Assembly (NCBI GenBank): GCA_905221605.1
Contig: CAJNDS010002529.1
Location: 270,160-334,159, forward strand
Source: Symbiodinium natans
Taxonomy: Eukaryota; Sar; Dinophyceae; Suessiales; Symbiodiniaceae
Direction of reading: 5' to 3'
DNA length: 64,000 nucleotides
Positions 31,201 through 45,000 of the stretch are shown here, piece by piece. The position numbers and the translations under genes were made by a program. Numbering within the stretch: position 1 is the stretch's first letter; every line of letters begins with the position of its first letter. The notes below the pieces were generated by a model, which saw only the letters and a list, made by a program, of their open reading frames with translations, was not told where the DNA came from and did no database searches.

Positions 31201-34200
31201 TCAAGTACCATCTTGTACTTCTCTAGATTCTCCACCCCTGTTGTCTGCTCCACTATCGGCAATAGCACCACCTCCTCGTCACTATTCCTCATCATCTCGT
31301 TTCCGTCTGCATCGCGATTGCCCGTAGGAATCAACGTCAGCTCCCACCTTCCATGAGCCGGATCCCCCTTCACGGTGCGAGATGTCTGCAACATGACCTT
31401 CTTGTTGATTTCCCCCATTACTGCCGCATTCCTTCGTTGTATCTCTCGGAACCTCCTACTCATTCGGCTCATTCCGGGTTTGTCCTCGATGTCCCTCTTG
31501 TCTGCTTTGGCTCTCCTTATCAGGTCCTCTTGGAATCTCCACTCTGCCTCCTCGTCACCCTTGATCTTCTCGACTTGTTCTCGCTTGATTCCGGCCGAGT
31601 CCATAATTCCTTTTAAACTCTTCGACGCTGCCATTCCGTATCCCCGCTCCTCCGTACTGCTGGTGTCACGGCCCACCTCAAAGTTTTCTTTCACCTTGTA
31701 TATTCGGGCGCCCTTAACCGGGTTGTCAAGCTCCACCATGGCCGCTCGGCCTCCCAACGAATACTGTTCTATCGGGCCTCCAAAATTCCTCGCGCTCTCG
31801 GGAACTGCACTCTCATAGTTCGTCGTTCCGGCACTAGTCTTCGGGTCGACGATGTTCATACTAACATCAGCTGCAGCATGCTCGTCATCCATCTTGTCGG
31901 GCTCCCGACTATCCTTGGTCGGATCCGGATTTGTCTTCACGTCCGGCGTTGTCGCTCCTTTCTGGCTATCCTTCTCCGCTCCCTTGTCTTCGGTGTCCTT
32001 CTCCTTCTCGGTTTTCGGGAGCTGATCCTCAAGCTGCCTAATTCTATCCATCGCTTTCTTCATAGCCGCTTCGCTTTCCTGCGCACGACGTCGGCTCTCC
32101 TTAAGCTCGTCGTCCATGGTTTGGTAACCTCTGAGGCGCTCTTCGGCCCGTTCCAACTTGTCCCTCGCATCCTTCAGCGCGGCCTCTCTCTCCTCTATCT
32201 TTTGCAGGCTATCCCTAAGCTCACTCTCCTTGTCCTGGTACTTCTTGAGGTTCTCCTCGGCCTGCTTCCGCATTGTTTCTCTCTCTTTCTCTTCGTCATC
32301 CCTGAGTTTGGCAGTTTCCTGGAGCGTCTTCTTCAACTCCGAGAACTCTTGTCCCTGCTCTTGCCCAGCCTGCTTTGTAGCCTTGTATTCCTTCTTTAGC
32401 TCCTCCAGCTCGGACTCCAACTCTTTCACTCTTCTATCACCGGCAATCTTGCCCTCTTCGCTCGTGCCTTCACTACTGGTGGCTCCACTTCCGCTCGTCG
32501 CTGTCTTCTCCATTCTATCCCGGAGAGCCCTGAATTCGTCTCTCATCTCGTTGATGGCTCCGATTCTCCTCAGCTCCTCTTTCCTTTCCCTCAAATGTAC
32601 CTCGACTTCTGCGACTAGCTTCGCGTTGTTCTCCGCCACCCCCTCGAGCTCTCCGACCCTTCGTGCTAGTCGATCACGTTCATGAACGGCTACAGCGAGC
32701 TCCTCCTTCAGCTTGTGGTTTTCATTCTCAGCGTGCATACTTTCTATTCCCTTGTATTCATCAATGGTCCGTCCACCCCCTCGGGGCTCAACCTTCATAT
32801 CTTCGAGCTGCCTGCTGAGGTCCTCTATCTTTGTTTTGTCTTCTACCGCCCGCGCCCGCACCTCTGCCGCTATCCCTGCTTTGTCCATTCTCTCCTCTGC
32901 CATTCGGCCTATCACCCATTTGCACTTCTCAACCTCAGACACCTTGTCGGCCAGTTTTGCTATCAACCTGGCGACCACCTCCTCCCTCGGCATACCTCGC
33001 AGATCTCTCCTCCTCATTACTAGGATATCCCTTTCGCCCAGCTGTACTTCTGCCTCCTTGATATTCTTCCACTCTTCATCTGAGTAGTATTTCCTCCGCT
33101 CGTAGTCTTCGTCAAACTCCTCGCACAGCGGGTCATCCTCGTCCTCGTCTATCAATCCCACCATGACCAGTCTTACCGCAACGTTCGTCAGTCTAAACTT
33201 CAGTTGTTTGATTCTGTCCTCCGCTTCCTGGAGCCTCTCTCTGTCGGTCATGTTCTCCTTTCCCTTTTGTGTGCTGATCAGCGTTCCGTCTATGATTTTC
33301 GTCACCACACTCTCCATCGATGCTCTCATTCTATCGGCCTGTATCATGAAAGGCCTGTGGGTGGGCTCCGCCTCAATGTCGCCGGTCAGAAACCTATCGG
33401 CCCTCAACTCGCCTGGCACGTCTCTGCCATGTTCCACTCTATCGGATCTGATGTTTGCGGTCGGAGCACGATGGGCAGTTATCGGGTTCGCCGCCACCAA
33501 TGACATGTTCAGCATCACGGCCTTGGAGTCGTCTGGATCCTGTCGTATGACGGCGGTGTTGTACTTCCTCTCATGCCCCGTCATCGCTCTTTCTCGCATT
33601 CTATCCCATCCCATTCGTCTATCCTGTTCATCCATCTCCACAGCCGCCCTCTCTTGTCTATCTCTATATTCCGCCAGTGTCAGTCCCTCCCACGTTTCGG
33701 GCATCTCTGTGAGGATCAGAGCAGACGCCATCGACCTCATTACATCCCTGACATTCGTCGCCATCATTTCTGGCCTTTCCAGAGGGTGCATCGGCTCCTT
33801 CATTGATGCATCAGCAACTATCGTCCCCAGAGGTCGCGAGCCAAGTCCGTAAAATTCCGCCGCCTCTCTCATGGCCGCATAGAAATCCCTCAACTTCGTT
33901 AGCGTTGCTAATCCGTACATCATATGTGGGTGGACCATGGGCATCTGGTTGGCACTGCGTACAACTCCGTCCAACAGTACCTGCACTGCGTGCAGCTCAG
34001 CCATCAACCTATCCCTTCGTTCGAACTGTGGCACCCAGTTCTTGAATATCGCCGACGCACACAGCTTCGACGCTCTATCCGTAAGTGTCACTCTCAGCGA
34101 ATCCACCATGAGTGCGTTCACGAGCTCGTGGGCTGGAAAGTACTGCGTTCTCCCTCGTGCCACCTCCTCAGTATACAGGTTCGGATGGTAATCTCCCTCA

Positions 34201-37200
34201 GCCATGTCCTTTTCTACCATAGCCCTGATGGCCGCCTTCTTGGTCTGCGTGAGATAATCAATGGGGTTAAACACGGTCGCGCCTATTCCCTCACCTTCGT
34301 CCCGCGTCCACGTCACCCATGATGTGTTTCTAATCACAGCTCCTTCCGCCGAGTGTATCATCCAACTCTGTCCCGCCTCGGCCGCCTCGACTACAGCCTC
34401 CCATGTTGATCTACGCCTGGCTATCCGATAGTTCATCTTGTAATGAGGAATCATGATTTTCTCCTTCATCTCCTCCGGCTTGATCACCTCCTGCCAGTTT
34501 CTGCTCCTCTTCTTTACACCCCCTGCCTCTTCGTCCTCCGGCTCGTTACATTCTTCGGCAAGGGTGAAATCTATCAGCTGTAGATATGCGTACAATCGCC
34601 GTTCTATCCTTGACGGGTTCGCGCCCTTGTCCCTGATCCCTCCTAGGAGGATCCTTTGCATAGTACATCGTGCCCAAAGCGGAAGCTTCTTGATTTCTTC
34701 TCTCCTCCTATCCGGTTTCCACCTCTGGATGTCCTCCGGCCGGTACTTCAACTCAAGCTGTTCTTGATACTGTTTCCGGACCACCTCCCCCAGCTTCACA
34801 TTCATGATGTTCGCGAATTCCGGCCGCCTTCCTCGGTGCTGTTCTATCCTTTTCTTGATCTCTGCCGCTACCGTCCCAGCTCCGGCGCTGTTCAAACCTG
34901 CCATCAGGTCTTCTATCGTAACATCCTTCAGCACCTTGTACATCAAGTCCTCCAAGTTGAAAATGGAGAAATTCACTCCCCTTATCAACAGCCGGTCGCT
35001 CACCTCAGGGCCCAGGCGCTGCGTAACCTCCCTTACCCTTTGTGCTCGAAGTTCTCTATCCAGCTCCATCGGCCCCATACTGCTCGCTCTGCGTTCTATC
35101 GCTATTTCCGTAGCCCTCCTCCACTGTTCCCTCCTCACGTCAGGGTTCGCTCTCCAGAAACCCATTCCCTCAACCCTGTAGTCTCTGGCAATCGCTTGAA
35201 TCTCCTCACGCCATTGTGGTGACTCCCTCAAACTCGCGGCTGCCATTCTCAATCTTCTCCTAGCATCGGGTTCCACGCTATCCTCCATCAGCTCAGGTGC
35301 CTGTGGTCTTTCTAGACATCTATCCAGATTCCATTCCGGAAGAACTCCGCTTTCGTCAGTGGCGATCTTTCCCAACGTCATAATAACATCCATGAAGTCC
35401 AGTTTCGCCTCCGGTTTGTCCACGACCACTATTCCTGCGGCGACCATAAGCTCGTGTGGCTCGAAAAGGTCTATCTCTTCCCATGGCATCCCCTCCGCTG
35501 CTAGTCTCTCGGTCAGCCGTGCAACTATCCTCCTCGGATCGTATTCAGGTAGATATGAATTCTGCACGATCGCCGCCAACACCACCGATGGTGGCCTGCC
35601 CTTTACCAAGGTACTATACTTTCCCACTTGTCCCAGCTCCTTTTCGCAGACCGGGCACACAGCACCTTCACACGGAAATGCCTCGCCATTGCTATCTACC
35701 CCCGTATATCCCAACCACCAAGCAAAGCACGCATGACAATGGTATCCCCAGCATATCCTTCTAAGCCACTCGACCGGCTCGCTGAAACTATGTATTCCCG
35801 ACCCTCTCGTGTTGCTCTCCTCTATCGGGTTCTCCCGGGTGACCCGCTCATGCACCTCGTCCGTCATCTTTTTCACGAGCTCGTCCCTCTCCGCCCTCGC
35901 TTCGTCCAACCACGGGAATGGGAAGTTGTGCTTCTGGTTCCATACATCCTCCACGACTCGCCTATAAATCTCCGGGTTCTGTCGTGCCACATGAGTGCCA
36001 CATGACTATCCTCTTCCCTGTCAGCTATCGTATCAACACCGTGTCCAAACAACTCCGAGAACCCTTGACCTCTCTCGTTCTCACTATCTGGCTCCATCGC
36101 CTCATGAGCTTCCACGCCCTCCATCTTGCTATCCATCTCCGGACTCTCGGGCTCGTTCATCTCTCCCCCCGCATCTATCTGCATTGTGGCGTCCTTTGCT
36201 TCCCTCGCGTTCACCCCGTGCTCTTCAGCCTCGGCCACCGAGTCGAGCGGTTCAGGTCTTATCCCTGTTGCGCTCCTCCTGCCCTTGAGCGCCTCCTTGA
36301 GCGCATCCTCCTTGATTTCTTCTATCCACCGATAATAGTCTGCCGGATAGCCTTGGCCCATGCTCTCTATCCTTCTCATCGAACTGATGATCTCCTCGAA
36401 CAGCGTGCTGTCGTTCCCTATCATCTCCACAATATCAGTCTCACGCTTAACCAGCATCAGGTTCTGCGCTATCCACCATGCCATGGTGTTGGCCCATTCC
36501 CTCGGGAACTTCATGTCTTCAAGAATCATCGTCCTGACGAATTTGGCCAGCCATATTCTCACCACATAATTCGAAAACTCGATTTTATTCAGGGGAGTAG
36601 TGCCCCCCGTCTCGGATCCAAATCCTTGCTTTGTCACCTCCTCCACCATGTCCGCAACGTCCATGCTATCCGGATAGCCCCCGGTACCGGCTTCCATCCT
36701 CGTCATCACGCGATCTATCAAATGCTCCCCGGCCCTCTGGACAACCTCGAACAACTTCGTCTCCCACAGCATCTCGAGCTCTTCATAACCTAGGGAAAGT
36801 GTCTCTGGTTCTATCATTACGTTGTATATAGTCCACCGCATCTCCACCTCTATCTCATCCGCGTCGTTGGATGTAGGCTTTACTCTAGGCTCACTCGGCG
36901 GCGGTGAAATCGATGGAGGCTTGTGTCCAGGCCGGCCTAGTCTGCCTCCGTCAGCTCTCAACTCTGGCACGGTCCCCAATATTCCATTCATGCCCATCCA
37001 CACCCGATAGAATTGCTCTACCCACTTCCTCATGCCTCCGACGTTGCTCTCAACGTTCAATATCCTGCTTCTCATCAAAGTTCCCAAAGCTATCCCGGTG
37101 TATGACGGTTCGGCGCCAGGCCTCGTCCCCGACAGCACCTGCGAGTCATATATTCCCGCCTTTACAATGTCGTACACTTCTTTGGGTGTGATCTCATCGG

Positions 37201-40200
37201 TAACCTCCCTCGGGCACGTCGCTCTAATCATCCTGCGTATTACCTGTACCACTATCGTTGTCCATGCCATCGGTGGGGCTCCATAACAGCGAATCCAGTG
37301 CTGCATTTCTATCAAATGCCCCTCCCCCAGCACCTGTCCCGCCCTCGTATTCCTCGACCATGGGGCCTCTATCACAGGCGATCCCTCTTCTTCCATCCTC
37401 AATCTCAATATCCCCCCACTCTCTCCAGTACCCACGCATTCCACTCGATCCAGTTCTGTCCCGTCGGCAACCACTCCCACCGTGCCTCCAGATCCTATCA
37501 CCATCGGTCCTTCGCCACTGTCTCCGCTTCTCGTTGCCTGCAGCGTCTCTCTATCCGAATATTTCTGCTCGGACTTGAGGTCGCTCAGGGTCTTGATGTT
37601 GCTACCCGTCCCAGCACCACCCTTCCATCTGGGAGCCTGCATAACCGCCCCCTTGGTATCACCTCGTGTTGGCACCGGTGGAGCCGGCGGTCTATCCCCT
37701 TGATCACCTATCCCAGCGGTTCCCCTAAGTGCTCCGCCATCTCTGCCATCTCCCGCCTTTTCCCCGGCACTTTTTCTCTTCTCGTCTCTTGCTTGTTTCT
37801 CTTGTCGTTGGTTCGCGAGCTCCTGAGCACTCTCGAGCAGCTCCTTCCTCTTCTTCGCCTCCCGGTTTTCTTTCTTCGCCTTCTTTTGTTCTGACCGACT
37901 CCTCACGGTGGCGAAACCCTCGTCACTGCCTTCTTTGAACTCCTCAGTCATTGATGCGTCTCCCTCTCGAGCAGATTGGTTCTCCGGTCTATCCTCACCC
38001 ATAGCATCATCCTCTTCTCCATCCGACTCTGCATCGTCCTCCATCATCTCTGCGTCATCTGCCATTGCCTTCAGCTGCCCGATAGCCTCCATAGCCCTTA
38101 GAGCTTGGTATTCGGGGTCCTTCATGTGGAAGCCGGCCGCCGTGTAAATGATCACTTTCATCCGGTGCCAAGAACCCCTATCTCCGGCTGACACACAGTG
38201 AGCTTCGGACTTACCACACATCGTCTTCCACACCGACTCATCTATCCTGGCAGCCATCTCCGTATACACCCCTTGTCTATCCGATGTCCTAAGGCTCTCC
38301 GTGACTCCCGTGATCTTTGTCTCTGGCACAATTACTTTCGTTTTCAGTGACCGGTCTGCCTTCGCCACTTCTATCCAGCGTCTGAGCCAGACTCCAACCT
38401 CTCCAATGCTATCCCTGCCCTCCTCGCCGATCACCTCCCTAATAGCTGAAGTTTCTCTATCATATAACTCCATGTCTCGCGGGGTCGGCCACATCATTCC
38501 AAACATCGAGATGAACAGGATCTGCGCCCAGAAGCCGAACGTTCGCCCGGCACTGCAACTTTCCCGCGTCCACCCCTATTCGAGGAAACGCCGTACGCAT
38601 AACGTTCCAAGGCAGAGTGATGATTCCAGACTTCTTCATCAGTTTATCCATGGCTTCTCCAGCCCTTATCAGCTCCTTGGCCTCCTCCCTGACTCTGTAG
38701 TTAGTGGGGAATCCATTCTCTTCGAAATTTCCGGGCCCTACCCAGAGCACATTGGCATTGGCTTTCCTGATCGTCTCCCTCGTCTCCCTCGCCACCTTGG
38801 TTTTAGTGTCATCGTCCGTAGCCTCGAACCGTCTCACCTCTTCTATTGCTCGGCGAGCATTCCCTGCTGCCATTCCAGCCGGGGCCAATACCGCAATAAT
38901 GTTCGTCACTTGATTCCCTCCCATGCCCTTCGAGACGCATTCCTTGCACACTTCCTGAACCTTCTTGTACGCACCCTGGTAGGTCATCTCCTGCGTTCCT
39001 GTCAGTTTGTGTGTAATGAACGACATACTCTCCGCGGCCTTTCCATAGTCTCCGTGCGCCTTCAATAGCAATCCTATCCACTCCCGGACTTCCCCTGGCG
39101 ACGCCGGATTCTTTTTATTCGAGACGCCCTCTATCCCCTCAGGTATGATGATGTGCACGTAGGTCTTCTGATCCGCACTACATCGGAGCTGAAGTGGCGG
39201 CTTCATTCCCTCCGCCCACCATGTCACCAGCTCAGCCGCCTTGCGCTCATGGAATGCAGTAGCTATGTCAAACATCCACTCGTAGGTCTCCACCGCGGAC
39301 TCAAGCTCGCTCGAAAGCGCTGGCTCCATCAATCTCCCTCCAACTCCGCCCATTCCTATACCAATGATAGCCGCCCAGGCCTGAGCCTCGAACGCCCAGC
39401 TCTGGTCGACGTCCTCCGGTCTGTTCCACCCATGTTTCCTGGGTGCCTTTTCTATTCCCAACACTATGCTCCCCACGTCCGCCATTTCCAAAACCTTGCC
39501 CATGTGGTGCGTGGCCTTATTCGCCTCCTCCATGACTTTCTCCTCTATCCCGCTGCTCTCCACACACCGTCTGTAAATGGCTGGCCCCACAAACCTCCTC
39601 CACGGCATCTTCACGACGGCGCTATCGTGTCCCGTGGCCATTGGGGCCTCTATCCCCATATACTCCAATAAACGTATCACATTGGCCCATTCACTATCCA
39701 CCGGGTAGTAGTCCTTGTCTCGATCAGGCCCAGACACGCCCCCACCGCTAGGCAACTCCGCTATCCACCCCCTCATGAGCTCTATCAAACCACTTCTTGA
39801 GCCAGTTGGCTGTTCGACGACCTTCGTGGCATTTTCGTCACCTTCCCGATGCAGGAACTCACGTTCCATCTTCCAATCCACAGGGCGCTCAGGAAGAGGT
39901 CCTCGGGCCGGGCCTATGATTGCACGCTTTTTCAGGTGATAGCGCCAATACAGCCTCTCAACCCCCTGTGGATGCTTCTCCATCAGCGCCGACATCTCAC
40001 TCATGAGATGGCTATTCGCTCCTAAACCCGGGTGCTTCGGCCTACAGATAAGTGCTTGCCCGATGATCTTCGTGGCCCTCATAAAGCAGAACAATATCCC
40101 GTCTATCTCCACTCTATCCACATCCAGTCGGATCTGCCCGTCAGGCACCGACGATCTCCTTGTCCCCACATCCATCTTGACATTCTTGCCTATCCTTCTG

Positions 40201-42017
40201 AAGCCAGCCAGTACTCTTACTATCCATCCATTCCCTAACGAATGCCATGTAGAGTATGATGCTGTACCACAGATGCTCCGTCCAAACCAGCATCCCGCAG
40301 AGTCGTGCACACTGGGAGCGCCGGTCGTCCACGTGACCAGCGGATGGCTTCGATCTATCCCACCAGATGCTATCATCGACCACAACGCCTCTAGAGACGT
40401 TCCGTGGAAAATCCACCCGGGCACATTGAACTCCTCATTCCCGACCGACATCTCCTGATTCAGCTTTTCTGCTCCGGCGTATTCGGCCTTCGTGGGTACC
40501 CACATACATCGCGAATCCGTGAAATGTTCTTTCACATCCTTAATCCCCCCGTCTGCCTGGACCTCCGGAAATGTGATCACTTCTTCGGCCAGGGACCAGT
40601 GCAACAGGTGTAGAACTGACGTCGGTCCCCCTATTTGCCATGACAGTGTATCCAGATACTCCTTCATCTGCCCATTTGCTGCATTCGCCATAACTCCGTA
40701 TCCTTTTTCTCCCCCCTCGCTTCTCCGGAATTCCTCCATCACGTCTCTTCCTCTCTTCAAGTATTGGCTTTCGTAGGCCCCCATAATCTCGTCTGCCATG
40801 CCTATCACCTTGATCTTGGGCTGCGCCTCCGTCCATATCTTCAGCTTCTCCTCGCTCGACTTATGGCTGACCGCTATCCGCTCCGCAACCTGAGACGGTG
40901 GAATTGCATACTTCAATGGTCGCACGGCCAACCACGTCATCATGCCTTTGATCGCATCATCGAGCGGGCTCTTCTCTGTGTCGTCCATGTGGATCTCCGC
41001 CCAATCTAGGGTCTTTCTGCTGATCCCTCCCCAGCTAGCCCTGAACGGGTCCTTACTTCCGTTCGTGACGTCATACACCCCTCCCACAGAGATGGCTATC
41101 GGTGCCACACCAGCTATCATCCTCTCATATGATCTCCCCTTCTGGAAGGACTTCTCTGTCTCATCAGTCGCGCCGAGGAATTTAGGGGCCCATGGCGTAT
41201 CAACGTCTCCTCCCGTGCCCGCGGTGGGCATGGCACATCCCGGCACGTCCATCCCTCTGGCCAATCGCACCCCTATCAAGTCGTTCAGCTTCTCCTTCGA
41301 CAGGTTCCCGGCATCAGGACTCGCCTGGGGTGGCGGCTTCGTCGCCCCTCCATGCGACCTTGGCCTATCCCAGTTCGCTATCACCCTCTCCAGGTAGTCC
41401 GTGGCATCCGTCACAGTCGCAGCTATCAGAGGGATCTTCTCCCTTATCCATGCTTCAGGATTCCGCCTTGTACACCGTAGTACCTCCCAGAGATACATAA
41501 TCTTGTGTACTCGCATTCTATCCACATCGTATCCCACGGCTGAACGCTTACCTCCTTTCTTCGCCGTCTTGGCCTGGGCCTCTTCCGCTCGCACACCAGC
41601 TATCCCACTGCTCATCCATTTCTTGAAGTCTGCATCGTCCTTGAATGGGCTGGGGATAGCCCGTCTAGCCCATACCTCCTGCATCTCTAGATTTCCCTCC
41701 AACATCCAGTGTATTCTAGCCTGTTCTCTCTCCTTGGCTCCGACTGGCAGATACGAGTACGTCGTCACCCCTGGCACTCCATCCTCCGTCTCGGCCTTGA
41801 GGTACCTATCCGCGTCGGAAAACACCTTCTCCAGGAAGTCTATCATGGCCTGTGCTCGATCACATCGTTCCCTCTCTCCTGCATCCCTGGTCTGATGCTC
41901 TGGGCGTTGCCATCGTACCCCTACTGTCCTCGAAGACGAAGCTGTCCCAGGATCTTCACTGCTTCCGATATCTCTATCCCGCTCACTCAGCGACACCGAT
42001 CCGAACATCTCTCCCAT
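28224..42017 (-). pseudogene. Giant second ORF of copy A (about 4,595 codons without its two frameshifts)
   Basis: Three overlapping open segments (42017-38460, 38506-35873, 35990-28224) correspond to one continuous frame in copy B. Break 1: five nucleotides present in copy B at about 53396-53400 are missing after 38555. Break 2: an 11-nt tandem duplication at 35984-36005. Visible features in order: HGT motif at 40398-40409 (residue about 538) followed by a Gly/Trp-rich stretch resembling ADP-ribosyltransferase folds; low-complexity acidic/KR-rich region (about 37700-38050); Cys/His cluster with CxxC pairs (35640-35757); long heptad-rich coiled coil (about 32020-33260); second cluster CxxCxxC...CPMCC (29881-29955); basic C-terminus. 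It starts 78 nt after the pol stop, an env-like position, but no signal peptide or fusion-like segment is seen. Function unknown. The breaks may be real decay or read errors. Confidence 0.75.
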
Positions 42018-42095
42018 GGCTCCACGCTATGCAGGTCGCTAGAGCCCTCTTCTTCCTTATACCTGCATGCAACTCAAGGTCACACAAAATTCGCT

Positions 42096-45000
42096 CTAGT
42101 CAAGACGTCGTTGAAGAGCGTTACAAAGTTCTTCAATATTCACCATATTGCTATTATCTATCCGAGCCTTTGATTCTTCACTAATGTATATGGTGCATTG
42201 TACGTCCTCTCCTTTGTCGTGAAGCTCTCCTATCTTCGTCTTTCCCCGCATTCGAGCCAGTTTTCCACGTGCAGCAAGAATTCTCGCTATTCCCTCGGAT
42301 ATGGCGGCATCACTGCGATTGATCAGAACAATCCCAATGCCCGCAGCGATCACTCTGTCGACCAGTAAAGCTAGGCTATCAGCCGCACTTTGGTCCTTTC
42401 TTCCCAGCTTAAGCTCTGCTCCGCGGGCTAGTCGAGACGGCGAGTCAACTCGCTTCGGTGCTATCACAACTATCCCGTCGCACTCACCGACGATCGCCTC
42501 ATCGACCTCCAGAATTGGCGAGTGTTTGATATCCCACACCATTTCCCAAATTATCCATCTTCCCACTATGGACTTTGCTATCCCAACGCTATCCCTGATT
42601 TCATACTCGAGCTGATTTTGGGATACCCCCCGGCACGCGGGCATAGCTAAGATGGTTCCCGTTGATTTCCCGAACTCCTCTTCACCGAAATGTGCGGTAG
42701 TGTACATATCCCTTAACCACTCTCGTGCTTCATTGATGGCCTTGGTCATCATGTTGGCAGCCTGATACTCAGTAGGACAGTTGACAAACGTGAACATGAC
42801 TGCCTCGTAGAACTGGTTCAGCCTAGCTATGTCTATTCGTTGTGTTCTAGACAGGTACCTCATGTTCGGATTCTTGCCCGATACAATCACTCTAACAGCC
42901 GCCTCATTGTCCTCTGCCACTATCAAGGGTTCTATACTCTCCTTCATCATCTCCCATAGTGTCAACCCCGGTATTCCTTGTTTCGTGATGCCATCGTGCA
43001 GGGCTACTATCTCAGCTTCAGGGGTACTTTTGGAGCACGACGTTTGCTTCTTACAGTAAGCAGCTATAGGAACGAAAGTGTGCGGTCCTTGAAGACAAAG
43101 ATATACCCCCGACGTAGATCTATGGTCGTTCTTGTCGCTGGCAAGATCGGCGTCGCAGTATAGTACAAGACGGATGTCTCCTATCCTATCCCCGACCCAT
43201 CCGTAGAGGCTCGTTGTGGTCGTCTCGTTGATGTATGAGATCAGTCTATGCATTCTCTTGTCACAGAGATGTGTCCAGGTCGTCAGCCTCGACGCCAGAA
43301 CCTGTACTGGTCGCAGTAGGTCATACCTTCCGACTCTGGCCCCATACAAGATCTTCATGAGTACCGCAGGGGCGTGCTCTTTCAACACTCCCGGCCCCTC
43401 ATCCGGCAGCTCGTACTTGGCTATCCCCATAATTTCGTTCACCTTGTCGTCCACTGGGTTCTCGTCGAACTCTGGGCGGCTCTCGTCGAGATATGGGGTC
43501 TTAGCTTTATCCAGTGGCTTAGGATATGCCGTCGAGCACAACTCTTGATATCTATCCACACACTGCTTCATGAAATCGGTAACATCGTATCGAAGAATCC
43601 TGATTTCATCTGGACTATCTTCCTGCGCCTCGGCCTTTCCCACGAAGTTAGGCGGTTCCTTCTTGGGCTCGATGATCTTCGTCCACTCGTGTCTCGGCTC
43701 AAACGGCGACCGAAAAGGTATCGCGCTAGCCGTGTGCAAGCATCCCAAGTACCTGCCCATACTTCGTGGCTCTTCGAGCTTGATTCTCTTCGCCAGCTTC
43801 TCCCATCCTATCGCTAAGTTCTCTTTGGGCCCCGCAAGCTTGAAGTCGTCGACGTAGATCACCAGCATCAGCTTCAGCTCCTTATGGAAGAACACACTAG
43901 GCCAATCCGAGAGGAATTCAAAGCCGACCTCAGTCACGGCCTTTCGCAGTGCTTTTCCCAGAACCCCCCGGCATCCGGATGCCCGTATAAAGCTAGTCTC
44001 AGTGGCACCACGGGGTCGTCTATGCCCTCCCATTCATCTGGCCACCTATCCCTCGGGATCCGTATCCATGTTTTAGGCCCCCCCAACAGCGCCTGCGTGT
44101 ATGCCGACTCACCGTCCGACATCTCGATGTCGTGTCCTGGCAGCATCCCATAGGCATCCGCCATCTTGCCTGCCTCAAGTGTCGCGGGGCATGATGTGAT
44201 TTCTTGAAAGATGGCCCACTTTCCCTCCTGGTCTTTGACATGACATCCCTCAAACACAACTCTCCCCTTATACTTCCTAAGAGGATCGTCTTCAGCAAGC
44301 TCCCAGTTCTTTTCCACACAAATGTCGAAGATACGACCTACATGAGCTATTTCCCCTCTATCCATTGCCTCCCGTTGAACGTCCTTCCACGAACGCACCT
44401 CCTCCATTATCCAGACCACTTGATCCATCAGCTTTTTCCATTCCTTATCAAGCGCTGCCCGAGCCTTGGGGTTGATCGCCCTCTCAGCTTTCGTCACGGG
44501 TCTAGCGACAAGTCCGAACACTTCCTCGATGTCTTCCTCTTCGTCCTCTATGATTGTGGCCATCAGTGGCTCAAATTCTCCTACTGTCTCGTCGATGCTA
44601 TCACACACTTCATTTTCCGCAACCTCTTCCCAACTATCCTCTTGATCTGCATCCACCTGTATAGCAGGGACTGCGACTATTCCATCTCCATACTCCTCGT
44701 CTTCAGTCTGATAACCCTGCCGGATCAAATTATCAACGGGCGTAGTATGCTTGTTCATGAAGCATGCGAAGCATAGCGTCATCGACGTGAGGATCAAACT
44801 AGGTACCTTGGCTTTTCCCTCCAGCAGTCGTCGACATTCTCGGCATCTGTATGCCCTATCCGAGACATGCTTGACGCCGATTCGCCGCCTATCCTCATCT
44901 CTATTCCTCCCTGCTCTCAGTCCATGACCCGCACTATCCCTGTCTCTTTCCCTCGCACGGGCCTCTCTTGCCCAGATTGCTTTCTTGCTCTCCCGATGTG

